From an uncultured Prevotella sp. (GTDB taxonomy: Bacteria; Bacteroidota; Bacteroidia; Bacteroidales; Bacteroidaceae): a stretch of DNA of 18,063 bases. Positions 1 through 7,598 of the stretch are shown one piece after another. The notes beneath the pieces were generated by a model. The model worked only from the letters and a program-made list of their open reading frames with translations, did not search any database and was not told the DNA's origin. The stretch covers positions 1-18,063 of the forward strand of contig CAKMOD010000035.1 in the NCBI GenBank assembly GCA_927910885.1. Direction: 5' to 3'. A program made the translations under genes and the position numbers. Every line of letters starts with the position of its first letter. Positions within the stretch are counted from its first letter, which is position 1.

Positions 1-107
1 CATGTTTGGCTCCTAAAACTGCTTTTCACAAGAATAAAACAAGAGTTTTAAGTGTGTTTGTAACTATCAGATAAATAGAGAGTTATGAGGATGTAATAAA
101 AAAAGGT

Positions 108-197
108 GCTTAGTAAGGCTGCAAAAGGGCGTTTAGTAAGACCTCAAAAGGGCATCTTTAAGAAGCCAATAGGGCGTCTTTTCGAAGCAAAAAGAGT
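108..197. repeat. 23-bp degenerate tandem repeat, about 4 copies
   Basis: Units begin at 108, 131, 154 and 176. The first two are 23 bp and share TTAGTAAG then CAAAAGGGC. The third is 22 bp (TTTAAGAAGC then AATAGGGC) and the fourth is more diverged. No open frame is preserved through the array. The function is unknown. Confidence 0.6.
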
Positions 198-261
198 ATC
201 TGTTGAATTTTGGTTATGATTATATTTTTACAAATAAATTCATAATTCAAAATTCAAAATT

Positions 262-456
262 CATAATTATGATTACTACAATAACTTATCATTATTTGAA
301 CAGAGTTCTCATTAGTACGTCATAGTTATGATTACTATATAATTCATATATTATTCGAACAGAACTCTCATTAGTAGGTCATAATTATGATTACCACTAT
401 CATTCATATACTATTCGAACAGAGTTCTCATTAGTACGTCATAATTATGATTACCA
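262..456. repeat. 59-60 bp tandem repeat, 3.3 copies
   Basis: Units run 262-320, 321-379 and 380-439, with a partial fourth at 440-456. Each starts CATAATTATGATTAC (unit 2 has CATAGTTATG) and contains TCGAACAGA(G/A)(T/C)TCTCATTAGTA; unit 1 has TTGAAC. The start of the unit also occurs alone at about 7033-7047 upstream of thrS, so it is part of a dispersed family. Confidence 0.75.
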
Positions 457-534
457 GACAAGATGGAGTTTGTTGCTGTGGGTAGCTTGTTTACTCATAA
501 ACGCGTTTACTTGTAAACTTGACATCTTACCCTC

Positions 535-843
535 TTATTTCTTTTTCTTTTTGAATAGACTGAACTTCTTATTAAGGAGTCCTGACGATTGCTTACCGCC
601 AAACATACGATAGAGCTTCCATGAGAGGATAAGTCCATCCAATACATTTGCACCAACATTGAAAGCACCTGAGAAGCGTTGGGTAGGAGAGTTTTTGTCT
701 TTCGGCTTATGCATAAGCTCATTCCATAACCCTGCAATCTTATTGCTGTCCTTGGTCAAGTCGGTACGCAACTGAGCTTTGCGCAGGCGTATGTCGTTCA
801 ACGACCTATATTCGGGTTTAAATTGAGTTGTCTGTTCAGTCAT
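535..843 (-). CDS. Small basic protein of YtxH/holin operon, unknown function
   Basis: 102 codons. I do not recognise a named domain. The N-terminal half is charged and probably helical (residues about 14-50). A moderately hydrophobic segment (about 58-80) follows, and the protein ends in a strongly basic tail with five consecutive lysines. It starts 4 nt downstream of the holin-like gene stop and is the last gene of a three-gene operon, so it is likely co-expressed with the membrane protein and the YtxH protein. By inference it may be a peripheral membrane partner of those proteins. Existence is supported by the operon spacing; function is unknown. Confidence 0.75.
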   Translation of the reverse strand: MTEQTTQFKPEYRSLNDIRLRKAQLRTDLTKDSNKIAGLWNELMHKPKDKNSPTQRFSGAFNVGANVLDGLILSWKLYRMFGGKQSSGLLNKKFSLFKKKKK

Positions 844-847
844 AAGC

Positions 848-1201
848 TTATTTTGACATTAAAAGACTTCCCAAGAATCTTACCAGTGGGCGTTCAATAA
901 GACTGCGACGTAGTAAGATAAAGAAGATGAGCAGTAGCAAATAGCCACCACCAACAATGAGGAAAGCCCAAATAAGTGAGCCCACCAATGTCTGCAATGC
1001 AAAGGCTGCAGCAAAGGAGAGATAAATTAGGGAAATTAATAAGATAGTGCAGAAGACAACCATGATTGTAATCACGGTCAGTAATCGCACAATCTTTTCT
1101 ATTACATCGAGCTTCACGTACTCTGACTGAAGCCCGATATAATGTTTTAGCACCTCAACGAGTTGTGCTATTGTTTCTACGTTCTTATCGTTTGAGAACA
1201 T
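848..1201 (-). CDS. Phage holin family (Holin-X / YqjE-like) membrane protein
   Basis: 117 codons. After an amphipathic N-terminus (about 1-38) there are two long hydrophobic segments, roughly residues 40-66 and 72-96, followed by a basic, arginine-rich cytoplasmic tail. This layout matches the small Holin-X/YqjE membrane family, which in Bacteroidetes is commonly encoded beside YtxH proteins and is not a phage lysis gene despite its name. It lies 10 nt after the YtxH stop and 4 nt before the next gene, in the same operon. The role is probably structural or stress-related at the inner membrane. The exact function is not known. Confidence 0.82.
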   Translation of the reverse strand: MFSNDKNVETIAQLVEVLKHYIGLQSEYVKLDVIEKIVRLLTVITIMVVFCTILLISLIYLSFAAAFALQTLVGSLIWAFLIVGGGYLLLLIFFILLRRSLIERPLVRFLGSLLMSK

Positions 1202-1211
1202 CCTTTACAAT

Positions 1212-1427
1212 TTAGATAACGTCTGAAGCTGCGTCCTTGATATCTTCAACGAAATCTTCAGCTTCCTTGCGGCTGAGCTTAATGTCGTGCTTCTTGCAGA
1301 AGTCGTCAACAGCGTCAGCAATCTTTGTACGTGTGTCAGTTCCCTTCTCTGGAGCCAAAAGAAGTCCGAGAGCAGCGCCTGTGATGCTACCACAGAGGAA
1401 TGCGCCGATGTAACCTAATGTCTTCAT
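1212..1427 (-). CDS. YtxH domain-containing protein
   Basis: 71 codons from the ATG at 1427. A longer reading from 1478 is possible, but the internal ATG has AAAGAG just upstream, and the extra 17 residues are low-complexity. The protein opens with a glycine-rich hydrophobic segment (about residues 3-24, with GSITGAALGLLLAPEKG), the hallmark of YtxH: one membrane helix followed by the APxxG turn. A charged helical tail follows. The family is general-stress associated in Firmicutes and widespread in Bacteroidetes. It is the first gene of a three-gene operon behind a consensus promoter at 1476-1506. Confidence 0.88.
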   Translation of the reverse strand: MKTLGYIGAFLCGSITGAALGLLLAPEKGTDTRTKIADAVDDFCKKHDIKLSRKEAEDFVEDIKDAASDVI

Positions 1428-1475
1428 AATCTCTTTATTTTTATTGTTAATAAATACTTGATTTCTTTTCAATGG

Positions 1476-1506
1476 CAAATATAGTCAAAGTTTCGCATAT
1501 TAGCAA
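1476..1506 (-). promoter_or_regulatory. Bacteroidetes promoter of the YtxH operon
   Basis: On the minus strand, TTG (1504-1506), 20 nt, then TATATTTG (1476-1483) fits the Bacteroidetes sigma-ABfr consensus (TTTG, 19-20 nt, TAnnTTTG). It lies about 50 nt upstream of the chosen ATG at 1427, which also argues against the longer start at 1478. Confidence 0.7.
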
Positions 1507-1659
1507 CAGATAGGAAGTATTTTTGTGTTAAAAATCTTACAAATAGTTTATTTAACAAACTTTATTGGCGATATTTTCTTACTTCTCCTTCTTATTTCGT
1601 AACTTCGCAAGATAATTACATAGTAAATTAATAGTATAATCAATAAAAACTAAGCGATT

Positions 1660-2151
1660 ATGAAGAAATTTATGGTTTTGGGCGCAGCTATGTGTGTGGC
1701 AATGGCTTTCACTGGCTGTAAGTCAAGCGAGAGTGCATACAAGAAGGCTTACGAGAAGGCTAAGTCTCAGGAGCAGAACTCTACAAATAATTATGACAAC
1801 TCAACTCAGCAGGATGCTGTTGTAGCACCAGTTGAGACACAGCCAGTTACTCAGGCTCCAGTTGTTGATAATTACGACAATGAGCCAGTACGCCGCGAGA
1901 CTGTTTCTGTTGTAAATGGTTCTGGTTTGAAGGCTTATAGCGTAGTTGTTGGTTCATTCGGTATTAAGTCTAATGCTGAGGGCTTGCAGCAGCGTTTGAA
2001 GAATGCTGGCTACGATGCTCAGGTTGCTTACAATGCTGGTAACAATATGTATCGCGTTGTTGCTTCTACATACGATAGCAAGGCTTCAGCTGTTCAGAGC
2101 CGCAATCAGCTCCGTGCTACATACGCTGATGCTTGGTTGCTTTCTCGATAA
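1660..2151 (+). CDS. SPOR domain lipoprotein
   Basis: 163 codons. Residues 1-20 form a lipoprotein signal with lipobox FTGC and lipidation site Cys20. A low-complexity linker rich in Asn, Gln, Pro, Val and Thr spans about 21-85. The C-terminus (about 90-161) is a SPOR domain, with KAYSVVVGSF and the NMYRVVASTYDS strand pattern. SPOR domains bind denuded septal peptidoglycan glycans. The protein is probably attached to the outer membrane and acts at the division site or in the cell wall. The stop codon directly abuts the ruvX ATG, so the two genes are probably translationally coupled. The ATG is the first in frame and has only weak Shine-Dalgarno complementarity, as is usual in this phylum. 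Confidence 0.9.
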   Translation: MKKFMVLGAAMCVAMAFTGCKSSESAYKKAYEKAKSQEQNSTNNYDNSTQQDAVVAPVETQPVTQAPVVDNYDNEPVRRETVSVVNGSGLKAYSVVVGSFGIKSNAEGLQQRLKNAGYDAQVAYNAGNNMYRVVASTYDSKASAVQSRNQLRATYADAWLLSR

Positions 2152-2571
2152 ATGAGTAGAATTTTAGCGATAGATTACGGTAAAAAACGTACAGGATTAG
2201 CAGTCACCGACCCATTGTGCATCATCGCCAATGGGTTGGCGACTGTTCCTACGTCTGAGCTTTTCGATTTTTTGACACAGTATATCGCAAAGGAAGGGGT
2301 TAGCCAACTCGTCATTGGCAAGCCTATGCAGCCCAATGGTCAGCCGAGCGAGAACCTTGCCCGTGTTGAGCAATTTGTCAACCGTTGGCGCAAGGCACAT
2401 CCTGAGTTACCTATTGATTATTACGACGAGCGGTTTACGTCGGTTATCGCCCATCAAGCAATGATTGCGGGGGGTGTAAAGAAGAAGACACGCCGCGAAG
2501 ATAAAGGACTTGTTGACGAGATTTCGGCAACAATTATCCTACAAGATTATATGAGGTCCAAAGGGCTTTGA
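2152..2571 (+). CDS. ruvX: Putative Holliday junction resolvase RuvX (YqgF family)
   Basis: 139 codons, the normal family length. The RNase H-like fold is recognisable from IDYGKKRTGLAV (acidic Asp8), VIGKP (about 54-58), YDERFTS (Glu93) and the C-terminal KGLVDEISATIIL (Asp122). These acidic residues match the metal-binding set. In E. coli the orthologue is linked to 16S/23S rRNA end processing, and in other species to Holliday junction cleavage. It starts immediately after the preceding stop (no gap) and lies upstream of def, forming a compact housekeeping run. The assignment is firm; which activity dominates is not decided by sequence. Confidence 0.93.
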   Translation: MSRILAIDYGKKRTGLAVTDPLCIIANGLATVPTSELFDFLTQYIAKEGVSQLVIGKPMQPNGQPSENLARVEQFVNRWRKAHPELPIDYYDERFTSVIAHQAMIAGGVKKKTRREDKGLVDEISATIILQDYMRSKGL

Positions 2572-2625
2572 ACCATTTGATGGTTAAGCTCGTTGGACTT
2601 ATAAGTTTTAAGAAAGAAAAAGAAT

Positions 2626-3186
2626 ATGGTATTACCCATTTACACATACGGTCAGCCAGTGTTGCGCAAGGTAGCCGAGGATATCCCTCTCGATTACCCT
2701 GACCTCCAAGAACTGATACAGAATATGTTTGAGACTAACACCGCCAGCGATGGCGTAGGTTTGGCAGCACCACAGATTGGTAAGTCTATCCGTGTCGTTG
2801 TTGTCGACTTGGATGTGCTCTCAGACACTTTCCCTGAGTATAAAGACTATCGTCACGCATTCATCAATGGTCACATCCTTGAATATGATGACTCCGAAAC
2901 TGAGACCTTAGAAGAGGGATGTCTCTCTCTGCCAGGTGTTCACGAGAGTGTGACACGTGCAAAGCGTATCTACGTTAAATGGTATGACGAGAATCTCGTT
3001 GAGCATGAAGAGTGGATAGACGGCTATCTTGCTCGTGTTATTCAGCATGAGTTTGATCACCTCGAAGGTCGTGTCTTTACTGATCGTCTCTCGCCATTCC
3101 GCAAGCAGATGATTACCAGCAAGCTAAAAGCCCTTTTGCAGGGAAAAGTTCGCTGTCACTATCGTGTGAAGGCTCCACGTAAGTAA
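2626..3186 (+). CDS. def: Peptide deformylase
   Basis: 186 codons. It removes the formyl group from the initiator methionine of nascent proteins at the ribosome. All three family motifs are present: GVGLAAPQIG (43-52), EGCLSLPG (97-104, metal ligand Cys99) and QHEFDHLEG (140-148, ligands His141 and His145, catalytic Glu142). The length is typical of Bacteroidetes enzymes. It lies 54 nt after ruvX and only 4 nt before the next gene, so it is probably transcribed with the TPR gene. Confidence 0.97.
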   Translation: MVLPIYTYGQPVLRKVAEDIPLDYPDLQELIQNMFETNTASDGVGLAAPQIGKSIRVVVVDLDVLSDTFPEYKDYRHAFINGHILEYDDSETETLEEGCLSLPGVHESVTRAKRIYVKWYDENLVEHEEWIDGYLARVIQHEFDHLEGRVFTDRLSPFRKQMITSKLKALLQGKVRCHYRVKAPRK

Positions 3187-3190
3187 GCCT

Positions 3191-3805
3191 ATGTTGCGTG
3201 GTTTCGTAGTATCCTTGCTATGCCTATTGGCATTGCCGTCAGCAGCCCAATACAACGTCAAGAAGATGATGGAGGAGGGTAGGCGAACGCTTGATCAGGG
3301 ATACTACGTTACTTCCATGCAGATTTTCTCCCGTATCGTTGCCCTCAAACCAAACTTATACGAGGCTTGGTATTTGATGGCATTGTCAAAGTATCACCTT
3401 GAAGACTACAAGGGTGCTGGTGATGATTGTCGCCGTGCTTTGACTTTACAGCCCTATATTGCTGATATTTACGAACTTTATGGTATGACTAACATTCGTG
3501 TGGAGCGTTACGATAGTGCTATCGTAGCCTTTACCCGTGCGCTTGACATAACCCCCGACAATCGCGACTATTGGTTTAATCGTGCTTATTGTCTCTATCA
3601 AGTGGGCGACAGCAAGGCTGCCCTTCAGCAACTTGATTATATCCTTAAGCGATGGAAGTCATTTGATGCTGCCACCCAACTTCGTGCTGATATCGTAGCG
3701 GGTAGGAAGCCAAAGCAACAGCCCATGAAACCTAATGCTTCGCAGTTTTACAAGCTACCGAGTCTTCGCATTGAAAGTGATGACAAGCGTCCGTTGAAGC
3801 TTTGA
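3191..3805 (+). CDS. Exported tetratricopeptide repeat protein
   Basis: 204 codons. A cleavable signal peptide (residues 1-20, ending LALPSAAQ) targets it to the periplasm. It is followed by about four TPR units: residues 26-59 with YEAWYLMALSKYHLEDYKGA, then 60-93, 94-127 and 128-160. The C-terminus is proline/lysine-rich. TPR arrays are protein-interaction scaffolds, and the partner is unknown. It begins 4 nt after the def stop, in the same run. Its TGA stop lies inside the first unit of a 14-bp direct repeat that continues downstream. Confidence 0.88.
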   Translation: MLRGFVVSLLCLLALPSAAQYNVKKMMEEGRRTLDQGYYVTSMQIFSRIVALKPNLYEAWYLMALSKYHLEDYKGAGDDCRRALTLQPYIADIYELYGMTNIRVERYDSAIVAFTRALDITPDNRDYWFNRAYCLYQVGDSKAALQQLDYILKRWKSFDAATQLRADIVAGRKPKQQPMKPNASQFYKLPSLRIESDDKRPLKL

Positions 3806-3838
3806 ACTTTGAGGTTTGAACTTTGAGGTTTGAACTTT
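3801..3838. repeat. 14-bp tandem repeat spanning the TPR gene stop codon
   Basis: TTTGAACTTTGAGG occurs at 3801-3814 and 3815-3828, with a partial third copy TTTGAACTTT at 3829-3838. The first copy contains the TGA stop of the TPR gene. Confidence 0.7.
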
Positions 3839-4158
3839 ATGATTTGAGTTTAACCCTTGAGCTATATTGGTATTCATAATTATGAATTAGATTTTGGTCA
3901 AAAGTTCACAGAACAAAATGCGGCACCCACTAAGGGGATACCGCCTAAGAGATTCTCTCCTCTCGTAGTGAGAGCTTAGTGCTTGTACTCTATTCTCAAA
4001 TATAGAGATTAAACTATGCTATTAGATCGATAAAGTCTCTTAGAAATTATTGATGATTCCATATTATAGAATTCTCGTTAAATAGTTTTATCTCTCTACA
4101 TATTAAAAATAGTCCTAAGCATCATATTTTTTCCCAGTAATTGAAGGAACGCGTATAA
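3806..4158. other. Intergenic region between convergent genes
   Basis: Contains the end of the 14-bp repeat and, at 3920-3944, a terminator-like hairpin for the minus-strand gene to its right. The rest is AT-rich and I see no gene in it. Confidence 0.6.
3912..3944 (-). terminator. Hairpin, probable terminator of the 91-codon gene
   Basis: Read on the minus strand, GCGGTATCCCC pairs with TGGGTGCCGC across a short loop, with two G-U pairs, and is followed by ATTTTGTTC. It lies about 215 nt past the stop at 4159. A closely related hairpin, including sequence beyond the stem, is at 4716-4739. Confidence 0.5.
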
Positions 4159-4434
4159 CTATTTTAAGAATGGTATATTATTTAAATCAAAAATAATGAT
4201 TTTAACGTACGGATTATCTAATTCAGCTTCAATAAATGAATTATGATGCTCTTTTTGAACAACAGAAAGAACTACATCATTCATATATTCCTCTGGGTCA
4301 GGTTTATCTAATCCGCCTCTTAAAATACATATACATGCACCATTGCCTAAAGACTGAACAAAATACTCCAATTCAGAATCATTGTTTGCATTCTTAAATT
4401 CCTTAATACGATTGATAATTTTTTCTTTATCCAT
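4159..4434 (-). CDS. Orphan hypothetical protein, 91 residues
   Basis: I do not recognise a family. The predicted protein is soluble, acidic and alpha/beta-like: an N-terminal charged helix (about 1-27), a strand with GNGACICILRGG (about 30-41), an acidic middle, and a C-terminal hydrophobic strand (VKIIIFDL). It is more AT-rich than the flanking housekeeping genes. Support for a real gene comes from a consensus promoter at 4534-4563 on the same strand, an ATG with no nearer competitor, and a hairpin terminator downstream. This would give a 5' leader of roughly 90 nt. Small acidic orphan genes in such places can be immunity or antitoxin-like proteins, but nothing here proves that. Confidence 0.7.
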   Translation of the reverse strand: MDKEKIINRIKEFKNANNDSELEYFVQSLGNGACICILRGGLDKPDPEEYMNDVVLSVVQKEHHNSFIEAELDNPYVKIIIFDLNNIPFLK

Positions 4435-4533
4435 AATTTGAGTTTGTTATAAATTAAGTAAATAATAAATTTTTAAATCCAATAAAGCAATTCTAGCTAC
4501 TATAATAGACTTTAGGATAACTTTAAAACATTG

Positions 4534-4563
4534 CAAATATAAAGAATATTTCTGACATACCAA
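4534..4563 (-). promoter_or_regulatory. Consensus promoter of the 91-codon orphan gene
   Basis: On the minus strand, a T-run ending in TTTG (TTG at 4561-4563), 19 nt, then TATATTTG (4534-4541). This is a near-perfect Bacteroidetes promoter. The start codon is about 100 nt downstream, leaving a long leader. Confidence 0.7.
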
Positions 4564-4706
4564 AAAAATAATACATATTTTAAAAGTATACTAACATTTA
4601 TATATATGCGACAAACTTTTATTAGATACTATAGTTCTGAATATGAAAAAGTCAGCTTCATAGTTTCAAGTTAAAATGCAAAAGCAAAAGACAAACATCA
4701 AAGGAA

Positions 4707-4739
4707 CAAATAAAAGCGGCACCCACTAATGGATGCCGC
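4707..4739 (-). terminator. Intrinsic terminator-like hairpin downstream of thrS
   Basis: On the minus strand, GCGGCATCCA pairs with TGGGTGCCGC around a TTAG loop (one G-U pair), followed by TTTTATTTG. It is about 260 nt past the thrS stop and is a near-duplicate of the hairpin at 3920-3944. Confidence 0.65.
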
Positions 4740-4880
4740 ATAAAGGATTCTCCCCCTTAATTAGAAGAGAAGGAAGACCACGAGGGGCATAATATGTTAG
4801 CCTCTAAAAGCGAAGGGCTTCCAACTTCTGTTCTCCCCCTGCAAATAAGTGATTATCATTCCACTATATACCCAACATTA

Positions 4881-4949
4881 TAGGGATATTGCGGTATTCA
4901 CTCCCCTCCCTTCGGGGGAGGGGTAAGGGGGAGGGGCTGGTTGTTATTA
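4881..4949 (+). repeat. 69-bp GC-rich dispersed repeat, copy 1
   Basis: Starts TAGGGATATT, runs through TATTCACTCCCCTCCCTTCG and a purine-rich GGGGAGGGG / GGGGGAGGGG arm, and ends in GGTTGTTATT. A matching copy in the opposite orientation is at 17877-17945. The core can form a stable stem with a TTCG loop. Confidence 0.75.
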
Positions 4950-4957
4950 TTGTTGTT

Positions 4958-4990
4958 GCACTCCCCTCCCTTCGGAGGGGTCGGGGGAGG
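4958..4990 (+). repeat. GC-rich palindrome beside the thrS stop
   Basis: CACTCCCCTCC-CTTC-GGAGGGG followed by TCGGGGGAGG, of the same family as 4881-4949. On the plus strand it is followed by a T-run (4994-5002) that overlaps the thrS stop codon, so it could stop plus-strand transcription entering thrS from downstream. Confidence 0.6.
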
Positions 4991-5000
4991 CTTCTTTTTT

Positions 5001-6950
5001 TTAATCCAACTCCTTCAGCTGTTCAGCAACCTCGTTATTGATACGCTCTGCGAAGGCTTCCATTGTCATAGTAGCCTGTTCGCCACCGCCCTGCTGACGC
5101 ATTGACACAAGACCTTCGGCAGCTTCCTTCTCACCCACGATAACCATGTAAGGAACACGCTTGAGCTCGTTGTCGCGAATCTTGCGACCAATCTTCTCGT
5201 TGCGGTCGTCCATGATTGAACGTACGTCGTGAGCATCAAAATATGCCTTCACCTTCTGAGCATAGTCGTTATACTTCTCAGAGATTGGGAGGATGGCAAC
5301 CTGATCAGGTGTCAACCAGAGTGGGAAGTGTCCTGCTGTGTGCTCAATGAGAACGGCTGTGAAGCGTTCGAGTGAACCGAATGGCGCACGGTGAACCATC
5401 ACTGGAGTCTTCTTCGAGTTGTCCTCAGCGGTGTATTCGAGCTTGAAGCGGTTAGGCAGGTTATAGTCTACCTGAATCGTTCCGAGCTGCCAACGACGAC
5501 CGATGGCATCCTTCACCATGAAGTCGAGCTTTGGACCATAGAAGGCAGCCTCGCCAAGCTCTATGCGGGCGTTGAGTCCCATTTCTGCGCAAGCCTCCTT
5601 GATAGCAGTCTCACTCTCTTCCCATACGTCGTCAGAACCGATATACTTCTCCTTATCCTCTGGGTCACGAAGCGAAATCTGTGCCTCATAGTTTTCGAAA
5701 CCGAAAGTCTTGAACACCTTGAGGATGATGTCGATATTGTTCTCAAACTCTGCCTTTACCTGATCAGGACGTACGAAGATATGCGCATCGTCCTGTGTGA
5801 AAGTACGAACACGCGTAAGTCCATGAAGCTCACCGCTCTTCTCATAGCGGAACACGGTTCCGAACTCTGCGATACGCAGTGGGAGATCCTTATAAGAACG
5901 TGGCTTATGAGCATAAATCTCACAGTGGTGAGGACAGTTCATAGGCTTGAGCATATACTCCTCATCCTCCTCTGGTGTGTGGATTGGCTGGAAAGCATCC
6001 TTGCCATAGTGGGCATAGTGACCAGAAGTTACGTAGAGGTTCTTACCACCGATACCCGGTGTGATTACCTCCTGATAGTTGTAAGGACGGAGGAGACGAC
6101 GCAAGAGCTCCTGCAGGCGCAGGCGCAGCTGTGTTCCCTTTGGCAACCAGATGGGAAGACCCTTACCGACACGGTCAGAGAACATAAAGAGTTCCATTTC
6201 CTTACCAATCTTTCTATGGTCGCGCTTCTTAGCCTCCTCAAGCATTTCGAGATATTCATCGAGCATCTTCTTCTTAGGGAAGGTGATACCGTAGATACGT
6301 GTCATCTGCTCACGCTTAGCATCGCCACGCCAGAAAGCTCCAGCAACGCTGGTTATCTTGATAGCCTTGATAGCACCCGTAGAAACGAGGTGCGGACCAC
6401 GACAAAGGTCGGTGAAATTACCCTGTGAATATGTTGAGATAGTGCCATCTTCGAGGTCCTCTACGATGTGCTCCACCTTGTATTCCTGTCCGTCAGCAGT
6501 GAATTCCTTAACAGCATCAGCCTTAGAAACGTCACGACGAACGACCTGCTCATTCTTCTTAGCAAGCTCACGCATTTTCTCTTCAATCTTTGGGAAGTCA
6601 TTCTCAGAGATTGTCTGACCCTCTGCAGGCATCACATCATAGAAGAAACCATTCTCAACAGCTGGTCCGAAACCAAACTGAATGCCTGGGTAAAGCTCCT
6701 GCAAAGCCTCAGCAAGGAGGTGGGCAGAGGTGTGCCAGAAGGTGTGCTTACCTTCTTCGTCATCGAACTTATAAAGAGCGATGCTTGCGTCCTCATTGAT
6801 AGGACGATTGAGTTCTGTTGTTTCGCCATTTACACCGCAAGATACAACGTCACGGGCGAGAGCCGGCGAAATGCTCTCGGCGATTTGATAACCAGTTACG
6901 CCCTGCTCGTATTCACGAACGGAACCATCTGGGAAAGTGATTTTAACCAT
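5001..6950 (-). CDS. thrS: Threonyl-tRNA synthetase
   Basis: 649 codons, close to the E. coli length (642). It charges tRNA-Thr with threonine in the cytoplasm. Domains in order: TGS (about 1-62), the editing domain with HTSAH (His73/His77) and DLCRGPH (Cys183), the class II catalytic core (about 265-535), and an anticodon-binding domain (about 540-645). Zinc ligands are in MNCPHH (Cys339), TQDDAH (His390) and MVHRAPFG (His520), and motif 3 is GSLERF. It is a single gene with its own consensus promoter (6985-7014) and a hairpin terminator downstream. I saw no T-box-like or attenuator structure in the short leader. The gene reads without interruption. Confidence 0.98.
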   Translation of the reverse strand: MVKITFPDGSVREYEQGVTGYQIAESISPALARDVVSCGVNGETTELNRPINEDASIALYKFDDEEGKHTFWHTSAHLLAEALQELYPGIQFGFGPAVENGFFYDVMPAEGQTISENDFPKIEEKMRELAKKNEQVVRRDVSKADAVKEFTADGQEYKVEHIVEDLEDGTISTYSQGNFTDLCRGPHLVSTGAIKAIKITSVAGAFWRGDAKREQMTRIYGITFPKKKMLDEYLEMLEEAKKRDHRKIGKEMELFMFSDRVGKGLPIWLPKGTQLRLRLQELLRRLLRPYNYQEVITPGIGGKNLYVTSGHYAHYGKDAFQPIHTPEEDEEYMLKPMNCPHHCEIYAHKPRSYKDLPLRIAEFGTVFRYEKSGELHGLTRVRTFTQDDAHIFVRPDQVKAEFENNIDIILKVFKTFGFENYEAQISLRDPEDKEKYIGSDDVWEESETAIKEACAEMGLNARIELGEAAFYGPKLDFMVKDAIGRRWQLGTIQVDYNLPNRFKLEYTAEDNSKKTPVMVHRAPFGSLERFTAVLIEHTAGHFPLWLTPDQVAILPISEKYNDYAQKVKAYFDAHDVRSIMDDRNEKIGRKIRDNELKRVPYMVIVGEKEAAEGLVSMRQQGGGEQATMTMEAFAERINNEVAEQLKELD

Positions 6951-6984
6951 ACTACAAATTAGTTTTATAAATCAAATATTGTGG

Positions 6985-7014
6985 CAAAGGTACGATTTTT
7001 AATTCAGAATTCAA
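6985..7014 (-). promoter_or_regulatory. Promoter of thrS
   Basis: On the minus strand, TTG (7012-7014), 19 nt, then TACCTTTG (6985-6992), an exact match to TAnnTTTG. It lies about 35 nt upstream of the thrS ATG, giving a short leader. Confidence 0.75.
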
Positions 7015-7138
7015 CAAGTATAATTCATAATTCATAATTATGATTACCGAAATAGGAAAAGAAGGGGGATGATGAGAACTTCGTTCGAATAATTACGAAT
7101 TTTGAATTCTGAGTTCGGGGAGGCTGGCGGTTTGCACT

Positions 7139-7156
7139 CCTCCCCCTTCGGGGAGG
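7139..7156. repeat. GC-rich palindrome at the end of the DUF5675 gene
   Basis: CCTCCCC-CTTC-GGGGAGG preceded by GCACT, of the same family as the elements at 4881 and 4958. It lies 11 nt past the stop at 7167. No U-tract follows on the minus strand, so it may act as a transcript-end stabiliser rather than a classical terminator. Confidence 0.6.
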
Positions 7157-7166
7157 TCGTGGTGCT

Positions 7167-7598
7167 TTACCTCACTTCCACAAACACTTTTTCTCCTTTT
7201 GCTATTGCCTCCGTTATCATCTTAACGAGTGTGAGCACGCAGCGGGTAGAGTCGAGCACATATCCTTTGCGTCGGTTGAAGCCAAGGAGGATGCATCCTT
7301 GTGTGTCTTCTGGCTTATTCCCTGCATGAATCCTTATCCCCTCAAAACCCTTCACGTTCAGCAGCAGCGGCAGCCATCGTCCGAACCGTCGGCTGCGTGT
7401 GATGAGGATGCGATAACGCCCTGTGGGGATAGCTCTGTATCCCTTGTATTTTGCAATTAGGATTGTCCCCAACGCGCTTCGTTCTGTAAGATGTAGTGAG
7501 GGCGGTTCGAGGCAGTCTGAAAAGAAGCGGTTGTTGACATACAAGCGTCCGATGGTGTATTTCGCTTGGTAATATTTTCTTATGAGTTTTATTTCCAT
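7167..7598 (-). CDS. DUF5675 family protein
   Basis: 143 codons. The pattern RYYQAKYTIGRLYVNN, then LPTG-like AIPTGRYRI, then GIRIHAGNKPEDTQGCILLG is characteristic of DUF5675, a small domain found in phage and mobile regions of Bacteroidetes. The His91 to Gly101-Cys102 spacing recalls the active-site layout of L,D-transpeptidases, so a cell-wall-related role is conceivable, but this is inference. No signal peptide is seen. The first 25 nt of the gene and its upstream flank are tandemly duplicated (7566-7660), and the upstream copy has lost the ATG. It is the most distal gene of the accessory block, separated from the primase-like gene by about 230 nt. Confidence 0.8.
   Translation of the reverse strand: MEIKLIRKYYQAKYTIGRLYVNNRFFSDCLEPPSLHLTERSALGTILIAKYKGYRAIPTGRYRILITRSRRFGRWLPLLLNVKGFEGIRIHAGNKPEDTQGCILLGFNRRKGYVLDSTRCVLTLVKMITEAIAKGEKVFVEVR

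Larger units (their letters stand above)
1..534. other. Gene-free, repeat-rich region at left edge
   Basis: No convincing coding region. It holds a 23-bp degenerate tandem array (108-197), an AT-rich stretch, and a 59-60 bp tandem array (262-456), each listed separately. The right end lies downstream of the minus-strand operon that ends at 535. No clear terminator hairpin was identified. Confidence 0.6.
4435..5000. other. AT-rich intergenic region with promoter, terminator and GC-rich palindromes
   Basis: From left to right it holds the leader and promoter of the 91-codon gene (to 4563), an AT-rich stretch, a terminator-like hairpin (4716-4739), a 69-bp dispersed repeat (4881-4949) and a second GC-rich palindrome beside the thrS stop (4958-4990). 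I see no gene in it. Confidence 0.6.

Noticed and set aside
848..1201. Prophage lysis gene (holin)
   Set aside because: The Holin-X/YqjE family with YtxH is a chromosomal envelope operon. No endolysin or other phage gene is adjacent.
5391..6428. Long plus-strand open frame of 345 codons
   Set aside because: It lies wholly antisense to thrS, whose domains and catalytic motifs are unmistakable. The antisense product is Leu/Thr/Val-rich with no domain pattern.
6468..6962. Plus-strand open frame of 164 codons
   Set aside because: Antisense to the N-terminal part of thrS and its promoter; no domain pattern.
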